From assembly GCA_016931555.1 (NCBI GenBank), contig JAFGEM010000114.1, positions 1-7,188 on the forward strand: a stretch of DNA of 7,188 nucleotides, written 5' to 3'. The notes below the pieces were generated by a model. That model saw only the letters and a program-made list of their open reading frames with translations. It was not told where the DNA came from and ran no database searches. Of the stretch, positions 1 through 5,938 are shown piece after piece (the first letter of the stretch is position 1; each line of letters begins with the position of its first letter). A program made the position numbers and the translations under genes. The stretch is from Candidatus Iainarchaeum sp. (GTDB lineage: Archaea; Iainarchaeota; Iainarchaeia; Iainarchaeales; GCA-2688035).

Positions 1-214
1 CAACACAAGGGAAGACTGTTGGATGGTTATGGAGAACAAGGTTTATGAAATGAGCTTTTTCATAGACATGCATCCAGGCGGAGAAGCAATTACAGAGGGC
101 TGCGGAAAAGACGCTACATCGCTATTTGAAACACGCCCCTCTGGCTCAGGAACACCGCATTCAGCAGATGCGCGGGGAATGAGAGAAATGTTTTATTTAG
201 GGGACTTGGAATAA
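1..214 (+). CDS. Cytochrome b5-like heme-binding domain protein (5' end outside window)
   Basis: This is the C-terminal part of a cytochrome b5-fold heme protein. The frame is open to the window edge (full codons from position 2), and the residues before the first in-window ATG, NTREDCW, match the conserved start of the b5 domain, so the real start lies upstream. Visible b5 signatures, in order, are DCW, KVYEMSFFI, HPGG with the first axial heme histidine, GKDATSLF, then PHSADA with the probable second heme histidine, and the closing YLGDL. The insert TRPSGSGTP before the second histidine is of a kind I associate with prokaryotic b5 proteins. Both heme ligands are present, so heme binding and electron transfer are likely; the redox partner is unknown. 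Many prokaryotic b5 proteins are exported and carry a signal peptide, but that region cannot be seen here. The protein ends right after the domain and is followed by a terminator-like hairpin. Confidence 0.88.
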   Translation, partial: NTREDCWMVMENKVYEMSFFIDMHPGGEAITEGCGKDATSLFETRPSGSGTPHSADARGMREMFYLGDLE

Positions 215-251
215 GGCAGCAGAGCTGCCAAATTTCTAATTTTATTTTTTT
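215..251 (+). terminator. Hairpin plus T-tract terminator after the cytochrome b5 gene
   Basis: Directly after the TAA stop is a perfect 6-bp stem, GGCAGC (215-220) and GCTGCC (224-229), around a 3-base loop AGA. An AT-rich stretch follows, including seven consecutive T at 245-251. This resembles a bacterial intrinsic terminator, although the T run starts some 15 bases after the stem. Archaeal transcription can also stop at oligo-T alone. The T run overlaps the end of glyA on the other strand, so it sits where convergent transcripts meet. Confidence 0.6.
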
Positions 252-1515
252 ATTTGTAGAAAGGAAAATCAGAACAAAATTTTGCAACCTTTGATTTTAA
301 TTGCACAAGCTTTGAATCGTCACCCGCATTATCGAGTGCAGTTACAATAAATTTTCCAACCTCTTGCATGTGGGTTTCCTTCATTCCGCGGATAGTCAAA
401 ACAGGGGTTCCAATCCGTATTCCTGAAGGGTTCCAAGGAGACCGCGTGTCATTGGGAATAGTGTTCTTGTTGCAGTAGATTCCCGCTTTCTCCAGAGCTG
501 TCTCAGCATCTTTGCCAGTAATGTTTTTGCTCTTAAAAACATCTGCAAGCATCAAGTGATTGTCTGTTCCATTGCTAACAAGGCGCAAACCGCTTGACAT
601 CAAAGCCTCTGCAAGCGCACGCGAGTTCTTAACAACCTGCCTCGCCCATTCCTTGAATTCCGGCTTCATTGCTTCCTTGAATGCAACTGCCTTTGCAGCA
701 TTAACATTAGAGTGGGGGCCGCCCTGCAAGCCGGGGAAAACTGCCTTGTCAATTTTTTCGGCAAATTCCTGCCTGCACATTATTATTGCGCCGCGGGGCC
801 CGCGAAGCGTTTTGTGTGTTGTTGTTGTAACTGCATCAAAATAGGGCACGGGATTTTCATGCACGCCTGCAGCGCAAAGCCCTGCAATGTGCGCAATGTC
901 TGCAACACAGTGTGCTCCGACTTCATCACAGATTTCGCGGAACGCCTTAAAGTCAATGGCGCGCGGATAAGCAGTGTAGCCGGAAAGAATTAACTTGGGT
1001 TTTGCTTCCTGCGCCTGTTTTTTTATTGCATCATAATCAAGCATTTCTGTTTCCTTGTCAACAGAGTATTGCACTGCATTGTATAATTGCCCGCTGAAAT
1101 TAACCTTGTGCCCGTGTGTAAGATGGCCGCCTTCAGTGAGCTTCATTCCCATGAATGTGTCTCCCTGTTCCATTAATGCAAAGTACATTGCCATGTTTGC
1201 AGGCGAACCGCTCAATGGCTGGACATTTGCGTGTTCTGCCCCGAAAAGTTTTTTTGCGCGCTCAATTGCAAGGGTTTCAATTACATCAATGAATTCGTTG
1301 CCGCCGTAATAGCGTTTTCCGGGATAGCCTTCGCTGTACTTGTTTGTGGGAACTGTTGCCAAGGCCTCTAAAACAGCCTGGCTTACAAGGGTTTCGCTTG
1401 CAATGAGTTCAATGCCTGCCATCTGCCGGTTTTTTTCGGCAATAACAGCATCAAAAATTTCATTATCCTGTTCTTTCAAATAATCCAAATGCATTTCAAA
1501 AAGCTTTTTCTCCAT
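250..1515 (-). CDS. glyA: Serine hydroxymethyltransferase
   Basis: This cytosolic PLP enzyme interconverts serine and glycine and passes the one-carbon unit to a folate or pterin carrier. The protein is 421 residues, the usual length for prokaryotic SHMT. Diagnostic motifs are ELIASE (36-41), NKYSEGYPGKRYYGG (58-72), LSGSPAN (101-107), VADIAHIAGL (204-213) with Asp206 expected to hold the PLP ring nitrogen, and TTTTHKTLRGPRG (230-242) with Lys235 as the PLP Schiff-base lysine. GIRIGTP near the C terminus carries the conserved substrate-binding Arg. All key residues are intact. Several motifs read more like the bacterial/eukaryotic branch than the shorter motifs I recall from methanogens, which hints at an acquired copy (inference). 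The ATG at 1515 is supported by a GGTGAT site 5 bases upstream. The gene stands alone, divergent from the small membrane protein gene and convergent with the cytochrome b5 gene. Confidence 0.97.
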   Translation of the reverse strand: MEKKLFEMHLDYLKEQDNEIFDAVIAEKNRQMAGIELIASETLVSQAVLEALATVPTNKYSEGYPGKRYYGGNEFIDVIETLAIERAKKLFGAEHANVQPLSGSPANMAMYFALMEQGDTFMGMKLTEGGHLTHGHKVNFSGQLYNAVQYSVDKETEMLDYDAIKKQAQEAKPKLILSGYTAYPRAIDFKAFREICDEVGAHCVADIAHIAGLCAAGVHENPVPYFDAVTTTTHKTLRGPRGAIIMCRQEFAEKIDKAVFPGLQGGPHSNVNAAKAVAFKEAMKPEFKEWARQVVKNSRALAEALMSSGLRLVSNGTDNHLMLADVFKSKNITGKDAETALEKAGIYCNKNTIPNDTRSPWNPSGIRIGTPVLTIRGMKETHMQEVGKFIVTALDNAGDDSKLVQLKSKVAKFCSDFPFYK

Positions 1516-1520
1516 CCCCC

Positions 1521-1526
1521 ATCACC
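1521..1526 (-). promoter_or_regulatory. Shine-Dalgarno site for glyA
   Basis: On the minus strand GGTGAT lies 5 bases before the glyA ATG and is followed by a G run. It pairs with the conserved AUCACC core near the 3' end of 16S rRNA. This fixes the start at 1515 and shows that glyA has a leadered transcript, unlike the plus-strand genes nearby. Confidence 0.75.
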
Positions 1527-1544
1527 CGTGGTAATACTGAAAAT

Positions 1545-1564
1545 AATTGTTATTAAAAACAATT
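1545..1564. repeat. 7-bp inverted repeat in the divergent intergenic region
   Basis: AATTGTT (1545-1551) and AACAATT (1558-1564) are perfect reverse complements separated by 6 bases. The repeat lies between the candidate glyA TATA element and the glyA start, near the predicted transcription start, where a repressor operator could sit. It is AT-rich, so a chance match is quite possible. Confidence 0.35.
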
Positions 1565-1572
1565 TCTGTTTC

Positions 1573-1587
1573 CATATACATAAAAAC
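1573..1587 (-). promoter_or_regulatory. Candidate glyA promoter (TATA-like)
   Basis: Read on the minus strand this AT stretch gives TTTTTATGTATATGG, a plausible archaeal TATA box. It would put transcription initiation near 1545-1550, leaving a leader of roughly 30-35 bases that contains the GGTGAT site. A second AT-rich candidate, TTTTTAATAAC (about 1549-1559, minus strand), is closer to the gene and cannot be ruled out. Confidence 0.35.
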
Positions 1588-1608
1588 CATAATTTTAATT
1601 TGGACGAA

Positions 1609-1619
1609 TTATTATATAG
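1609..1619 (+). promoter_or_regulatory. TATA-box-like promoter for the small membrane protein gene
   Basis: TTATTATATAG is centred about 27 bases before the ATG at 1642. In archaea transcription usually starts about 25 bases downstream of the TATA centre, so the mRNA would begin at or next to the start codon (leaderless). No Shine-Dalgarno sequence is visible before that ATG, which agrees. This placement supports 1642 over the upstream in-frame start at 1489, which lies inside glyA. Confidence 0.55.
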
Positions 1620-1641
1620 TTGGTTGGACTTATTAGAAAGC

Positions 1642-1908
1642 ATGGATTACGAGAGCAGTTCGCGCAGTTCCGAATACCTGTTGCTTTTTTTGGGAATGGT
1701 TCTAATAGCATTGATTGTGGTTGCCTTTATTTTGATGGCTGTTTTCAGCCAAAAGGACAGGATTGGCTCAATAATTCCGCCCTTTTGGGCAGAGCAAAAT
1801 GAAAGGCGCGGAACTGAAGCAATTAATGCAGATAATTTTTTTGAAATTGAACCGGAAAATGCAGTTGCTTTACAGCGGCATTCAACGCAATTGCAAATAA
1901 CTTTATAA
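1642..1908 (+). CDS. Small single-pass membrane protein, pilin-like N terminus
   Basis: This is an 88-residue protein of unknown function. A short, mostly polar head (residues 1-9, one Arg) precedes the hydrophobic segment EYLLLFLGMVLIALIVVAF and its continuation to about residue 35. A polar tail of about 53 residues follows, with a mildly acidic stretch near 63-72. The SSEYLLL start of the hydrophobic segment resembles archaeal class III signal peptides of pilins and archaellins, in which a Glu sits just inside the hydrophobic helix after a KGQ-type cleavage site. The canonical Lys-Gly-Gln is absent, so processing by a prepilin peptidase is uncertain. A plain N-terminal anchor is the alternative. 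The frame is open upstream to 1489, but that start overlaps glyA; the TATA element at 1609-1619 points to ATG 1642. The cysS start lies 31 bases after the stop. I recognise no domain. Confidence 0.6.
   Translation: MDYESSSRSSEYLLLFLGMVLIALIVVAFILMAVFSQKDRIGSIIPPFWAEQNERRGTEAINADNFFEIEPENAVALQRHSTQLQITL
1901..1908 (+). promoter_or_regulatory. TATA-box-like promoter for cysS
   Basis: CTTTATAA, overlapping the stop of the small membrane protein gene, is centred about 35 bases before the cysS ATG. It would give a leader of about 10 bases with only a weak GGT upstream of the start. This suggests cysS has its own promoter, although read-through from the upstream gene is also possible. Confidence 0.45.
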
Positions 1909-1939
1909 CCCTATTTTGACTTATTTTTATTGGTAAAAA

Positions 1940-3352
1940 ATGCTGAAAGTTTACAATACGCGCACGCGCAAAAAAGAGGCTTTTAAGCCCTTGAAAAAGG
2001 GAGAAGTTGGAATGTATGTGTGCGGGCCAACTGTTCAGGGGCCAATGCATATTGGGCACGCGCGAACCTACATTGCATTTGACATTATGCGGCGCTATTT
2101 AGAGTTCTCGGGATTCAAGGTAAATTATGTCATGAACATTACAGACATCCATGATGACATTATTAGCAAGGCAAATGAAACAGGCGTTGCGTTTGAAGAA
2201 TTGATTGAAAGGTTTATTGAAATTTTTTTCCGCGACATGAAGGCGTTTGAAATAAAGCCGGCGACAGTTTATCCAAGAGTCACAAGGCACATTGAGGAGA
2301 TCGTGCATTTTGTGAAAGAGCTGCAGGAAAAGGGTTTTGCATACGAGACTCATGACGGCGTGTATTTTGATGTTTCAAAATTCCGTGGCTATGGGAAACT
2401 GAGCGGAGTAAAGATTAAGAAAAGCAAGACAGGGACAAGAGTTGAAACAGACAAGTATGATAAGGCAAGCGCACAGGATTTTGCTTTATGGAAAAAGGCA
2501 AAGCAGGGAGAGCCTGCTTGGCCAAGCCCTTGGGGAAACGGGCGGCCGGGATGGCATATTGAGTGCAGTGTAATGAGTTCAAAGCATATTGGAGAGCAGA
2601 TTGATATTCACGGCGGTGCAGTTGACCTGATTTTTCCGCACCATGAAAATGAGATTGCGCAGAGTGAAGCGCGTTCGGGAAAAAGGCCTTTTGTAAAATA
2701 CTGGGTTCACACGGGCTTTCTGAATGTTGAGGGGACAAAAATGTCAAAAAGCCTGGGAAATTTTATTGAGGTCCCTGATTTGCTGCGCGAAATTAATCCC
2801 AAAGCATTCAGGTTTTTTATTGGGCAGCTGCATTACAAGAGCAGGATAAATTACACTAAAAAGGATCTCGAGAAGGAAAGCAAAAAGCTTGAGGCATGGA
2901 ATGAATTGATTCACAGGCTCGGCACGGCAAAAGGCGGGAAGGAAAACAAGAAGGTTAGTGCGCTTGTTGAAAAAACAATGAAGAGCTTTAGAAAGGAAAT
3001 GGATAATGATTTTGCCTTTTCAAATGCATGGGCTGTTCTCTCTAAATTCAAGACTCAGGCAAACAAGCTTGCCGCGGGAAACAAATTGAGTGAAAAGAAT
3101 GCAAAGGAAATTCTTGAGTTTTTGCGGAAAATTGATTCTGTTTTCGGTGTTTTTACTTTTGAGAAGGAAAAGCAGGAGATTGGAAAACACGAGTTAGAGC
3201 TCGTAAAAAAGCGCGGGGAATTGAGGCAGCAAAAAAAATGGGCAGAGGCAGATGCAATTAGAAAGGCGCTTGCTGAAAAAGGAATTATTTTGGATGACAC
3301 GCCCACAGGAACAAATTGGAAATTAGTCAGCAAAGGGCAGGATAATAATTAA
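1940..3352 (+). CDS. cysS: Cysteinyl-tRNA synthetase
   Basis: This class I aminoacyl-tRNA synthetase charges tRNA-Cys with cysteine in the cytosol. At 470 residues it is of normal bacterial-type length. ATP-binding signatures are HIGH at residues 37-40 (in GPMHIGHART) and KMSKS at 267-271. The active-site zinc ligands that recognise the cysteine thiol fall at Cys28 (CGPTVQG), Cys209 (ECSVMS), His234 and Glu238 (PHHENE), the same positions as in the E. coli enzyme as I recall it. A helical anticodon-binding region follows from about 290, ending in the typical RGELRQQKKWAEADAIRK stretch and a DDTPTGTNW tail. Nothing is truncated. Its presence implies direct Cys-tRNA formation rather than relying only on the SepRS/SepCysS route of some methanogens. 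Ile codons are mostly ATT, unlike the downstream antiporter. Confidence 0.98.
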   Translation: MLKVYNTRTRKKEAFKPLKKGEVGMYVCGPTVQGPMHIGHARTYIAFDIMRRYLEFSGFKVNYVMNITDIHDDIISKANETGVAFEELIERFIEIFFRDMKAFEIKPATVYPRVTRHIEEIVHFVKELQEKGFAYETHDGVYFDVSKFRGYGKLSGVKIKKSKTGTRVETDKYDKASAQDFALWKKAKQGEPAWPSPWGNGRPGWHIECSVMSSKHIGEQIDIHGGAVDLIFPHHENEIAQSEARSGKRPFVKYWVHTGFLNVEGTKMSKSLGNFIEVPDLLREINPKAFRFFIGQLHYKSRINYTKKDLEKESKKLEAWNELIHRLGTAKGGKENKKVSALVEKTMKSFRKEMDNDFAFSNAWAVLSKFKTQANKLAAGNKLSEKNAKEILEFLRKIDSVFGVFTFEKEKQEIGKHELELVKKRGELRQQKKWAEADAIRKALAEKGIILDDTPTGTNWKLVSKGQDNN

Positions 3353-3358
3353 ATATAA
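3349..3358 (+). promoter_or_regulatory. TATA-box-like promoter for the antiporter gene
   Basis: TTAAATATAA overlaps the cysS stop codon and is centred about 25 bases before the ATG at 3379, the spacing expected for a leaderless archaeal transcript. No Shine-Dalgarno motif is seen between it and the ATG. Confidence 0.5.
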
Positions 3359-3378
3359 CAACTCCTTAATTTCTTTAG

Positions 3379-5103
3379 ATGATAGAAACTCCATTGCTTT
3401 TCTTGGACATTGGCTTTGTTATTATAGCCGGTACTATACTGGCGCACATTGCAAAAATGCTCAAACAGCCGCTTATAGTGGGGTATATTATTGCAGGAAT
3501 AATAATAGGCCCCATTGGCTTGGGCTTGATTCGGGATTACCTTACAATGGATGCTCTCGCAGAACTGGGGGTAGCATTTTTGCTTTTTGCAGTAGGAATG
3601 CAGATTGATTTCTCAAAGGTATGGAAATTCAAAAAAACTATTTTATTTGGGGGCATTGCACAAATCGCAATTACAGCGCTATCAGTAACAGGAATAATGA
3701 ATGCATTTGGCATGGGCTTTGTAGAAAGCGTTTACATTGGGCTTATAATGGCTTTCAGCAGCACTGCAGTTGCAGTAAAGCTCCTGTCTGATTCACACAG
3801 GCTGGATTCCCTTGAAGCAAAACTGATAATAGGATACCTTCTCATTCAGGACATGGCAGCAGTAATAGTACTGCCATTGCTCGCGAATCCGGAAACAATA
3901 CTCTCGCTTGAACTAATGGGCCAATTCGGCTTTGGAATTCTGGGTTTGTTTGCACTAGTCTTTTTGTTCAGCAAGATAGTGTTCCCAAAAGTATTGAAGT
4001 CCGCATCAAAAAATCCAGAACTATTCTATCTAACAACAATCTCAAGCTGTTTCCTTTTCATGTTATTTGCATCTGCAGTCAACTTTTCAATAGTTGTAGG
4101 CGCATTTCTCGGCGGCCTTGCAATCTCACGCGTTTCACTCAGCACAGAGGCGCTCTCAAAAGTAGTTTACATAAGAGACTTGTTTGCAACCATATTTTTT
4201 GTCTCGCTCGGAATGCAACTGAACCTCGCAATATTTGCCGGGCAATCAGTAATATTGTTCCCAATACTATTGCTTATAGTATTCATACTCAACCCGCTAA
4301 TCTTTTACCTCGTTACAATGTACTCTGGCTTTGGAAACAAAATAGCGTGGTTTGTAGGGCTTTCACTTGCACAGGCAAGCGAATTCTCTTTTATAATTGC
4401 AAGGCAGGGCTTTAAGCTTGGGCAGATTGCTGAACCAATGTACAATATTGTAATATGGGTAATACTGATTTCAATGATTACAACGCCATATTTAATGCGG
4501 CTTTCTGGAAGCATTAGTTCCTTTTCTGAAAAATGGGAAAGCAAAAAACCAAGCTCTCGGAGAAAAATGTTTTTTGAAAGAACACTCCAAAAATATGTTA
4601 ATCTCCCCAGCCCGGACAAATTAAAAGGGCACATAATAATTGCGGGCGGAGGTGTTTTTGGAGGAACAATAGCAGAAGAACTGAAAGAAAGCGCAGACCT
4701 CGTAGTAGTTGACCATGATCCAGAGGTTCTGCAGAAAATGGCTGACAGGGGCATAAAAGCAGTTTATGGTTCAAAGACAAACGAGGAGGTTTGGAACAGG
4801 ATTTCACTTGCAAACGCAAAGGCTATTGTAGTGACAATTCCAGAGGCAGAAATGGCTATCAAGCTCGTGAGAAAAGCAAAAGCAGTAAACTCAGGCCTTG
4901 TTATTTTTGGGAGGGCACACTATTTCAAGGATGCCTTGCAAATGTACAGGGAAAATGCCGATGTAGTAGTAATGCCCGCAGTGCTCGGCAGCAATGCCTG
5001 CCTAGAGGAAATCAAAAAATACCTGCAGACGGGCAAAGCCCCCGAACCCGCGCTAAGGGAAGAATTTATTGATGTCCTCAAAGAAAGGGCAAAAGAAGAA
5101 TAG
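3379..5103 (+). CDS. CPA2/Kef-type cation:proton antiporter with C-terminal TrkA-N (RCK) domain
   Basis: This integral membrane protein of 574 residues probably exchanges K+ or Na+ for protons. Residues about 8-375 form the Na+/H+ exchanger domain with roughly a dozen hydrophobic segments. Family landmarks include PLIVGYIIAGIIIGP (31-45), LGVAFLLFAVGMQID (63-77), AFSSTAVAVKLLSD (125-138) and GYLLIQD (152-158), whose Asp158 is the expected ion-binding acid, then FFVSLGMQLN (273-282). A basic, Ser-rich linker (about 380-400) leads to a cytosolic Rossmann domain (about 417-530): GGGVFG at 423-428 is the GxGxxG loop, and Asp445 at the end of strand 2 suggests NAD(H) binding. No TrkA-C domain follows. 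Kef proteins are gated by glutathione adducts in bacteria, but the cation and any gating ligand here are unknown. Ile is often encoded by ATA, unlike in cysS. Confidence 0.93.
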   Translation: MIETPLLFLDIGFVIIAGTILAHIAKMLKQPLIVGYIIAGIIIGPIGLGLIRDYLTMDALAELGVAFLLFAVGMQIDFSKVWKFKKTILFGGIAQIAITALSVTGIMNAFGMGFVESVYIGLIMAFSSTAVAVKLLSDSHRLDSLEAKLIIGYLLIQDMAAVIVLPLLANPETILSLELMGQFGFGILGLFALVFLFSKIVFPKVLKSASKNPELFYLTTISSCFLFMLFASAVNFSIVVGAFLGGLAISRVSLSTEALSKVVYIRDLFATIFFVSLGMQLNLAIFAGQSVILFPILLLIVFILNPLIFYLVTMYSGFGNKIAWFVGLSLAQASEFSFIIARQGFKLGQIAEPMYNIVIWVILISMITTPYLMRLSGSISSFSEKWESKKPSSRRKMFFERTLQKYVNLPSPDKLKGHIIIAGGGVFGGTIAEELKESADLVVVDHDPEVLQKMADRGIKAVYGSKTNEEVWNRISLANAKAIVVTIPEAEMAIKLVRKAKAVNSGLVIFGRAHYFKDALQMYRENADVVVMPAVLGSNACLEEIKKYLQTGKAPEPALREEFIDVLKERAKEE

Positions 5104-5116
5104 CCAAGCACCCGAA

Positions 5117-5131
5117 TCGCGCCCTTCGCGA
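5117..5131. terminator. Small hairpin in the 52-bp gap between convergent genes
   Basis: TCGCG (5117-5121) and CGCGA (5127-5131) form a 5-bp stem with the loop CCCTT between the convergent stops of the antiporter and aroF genes. On the minus strand the aroF stop is followed by a T-rich stretch (CTTTTGTTTTC, 5145-5155) just before this hairpin, which alone could end the aroF transcript. On the plus strand the nearest T run (5161-5165) lies inside aroF. Support is weak: the stem is short. Confidence 0.25.
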
Positions 5132-5155
5132 AATCCCTCCAGCAGAAAACAAAAG

Positions 5156-5938
5156 TCATATTTTTCTTCCAACAGCCTTTGCAACTGCATTTAATTCCGG
5201 CACGATTTTTTGAAACTCGCTGAAATTCAACTGCTGTGCAGAATCACTCAAAGCGTTTTCAGGCTCTGGATGAACCTCTATAATCAGACCGTCTGCGCCT
5301 GCGGCAACAGCTGCTTTTGCAAGTGCGGGAACAGTCTCTCTTTTTCCTGCTGCATGGCTCGGGTCAACAACAATCGGCAAACCCGAAAGCTTTTTCAGCG
5401 CAGGCACTAAGCCAAGGTCAAGTGTAAAGCGCGTTTCCGTTTCAAATGTTCTTATGCCGCGCAGGCATAAGATAACATTTTTGTTGCCGCCTTTGGAAAG
5501 ATAATCGGCAGCCTGCAAAAATTCCTTTACAGTAGCACTCAAACCATTCTTCAAAAGAACAGGAACATTAGTTTTGGCGAGTGCCTTCAAAAGCTCAAAG
5601 TTCTGCATTGCACGCGCACCAACCTGAACACAATCAACAGTGCCTGCAAGCGCATTAACCTGGGAAGTATCCATTAATTCAGAAACAATCGGCAGGCCTG
5701 TTTCACTGCGAGCTTTTTGCAAAAATTCCAAAGCAGATTTTCCAAGGCCCTGAAATGCATCCGGCGAGCTCCGCGGTTTAAACGCGCTTCCCCGTAAAAC
5801 ACGTGCGCCTTCTTTTTTCACAACACGCGCTGTTGAAAGAAGCTGTTCCTCAGATTCAACTGAACAGGGGCCTGCAATTAAAACAATTTCCTTGCCGCCG
5901 AAAGCAACATTGCCAATGCTAACCTTTTTTTCTCCCAT
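5156..5938 (-). CDS. aroF: 3-deoxy-7-phosphoheptulonate (DAHP) synthase, type I-beta
   Basis: The enzyme condenses phosphoenolpyruvate with erythrose 4-phosphate, the first step of the shikimate pathway to aromatic amino acids. With the ATG at 5938 the protein is 260 residues, a bare catalytic barrel with no ferredoxin-like, ACT or chorismate mutase domain, so no feedback-binding module is seen. Motifs are AGPCSVES (22-29), LRGSAFKPRSSP (48-59), GIRTFE (161-166), VDPSHAAGKR (191-200), IIEVHPEPE (219-227) and ALSDSAQQL (229-237). Metal ligands Cys25, His195, Glu221 and Asp232 are all present. Two positions differ from the I-beta consensus I remember: KRG is KNG (130-132) and CERG is CLRG (158-161). 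The frame is open further up to 5989, but the 5938 start fits the family better and has an AAGGTG site 10 bases upstream. It overlaps the ogt end by 20 bases. A KDO-8-phosphate synthase is less likely given the KPRSSP motif. Confidence 0.92.
   Translation of the reverse strand: MGEKKVSIGNVAFGGKEIVLIAGPCSVESEEQLLSTARVVKKEGARVLRGSAFKPRSSPDAFQGLGKSALEFLQKARSETGLPIVSELMDTSQVNALAGTVDCVQVGARAMQNFELLKALAKTNVPVLLKNGLSATVKEFLQAADYLSKGGNKNVILCLRGIRTFETETRFTLDLGLVPALKKLSGLPIVVDPSHAAGKRETVPALAKAAVAAGADGLIIEVHPEPENALSDSAQQLNFSEFQKIVPELNAVAKAVGRKI

Noticed and set aside
560..1309. Several plus-strand reading frames opposite glyA
   Set aside because: They are antisense to conserved SHMT sequence, Cys-rich and low in family resemblance, as expected from the complement of a real gene.
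1489..1641. N-terminal extension of the small membrane protein to 139 residues
   Set aside because: It would overlap the glyA start on the other strand and run through the divergent promoter region, and the TATA element at 1609-1619 would lie inside it. The ATG at 1642 fits better.
1516..1641. Riboswitch upstream of glyA
   Set aside because: The probable leader is only a few tens of bases and AT-rich. I see no tandem glycine-riboswitch, THF-riboswitch or other conserved core.
4305..4754. 149-codon minus-strand reading frame opposite the antiporter gene
   Set aside because: It is a shadow of a confident coding sequence, Ser-rich and without recognisable motifs.
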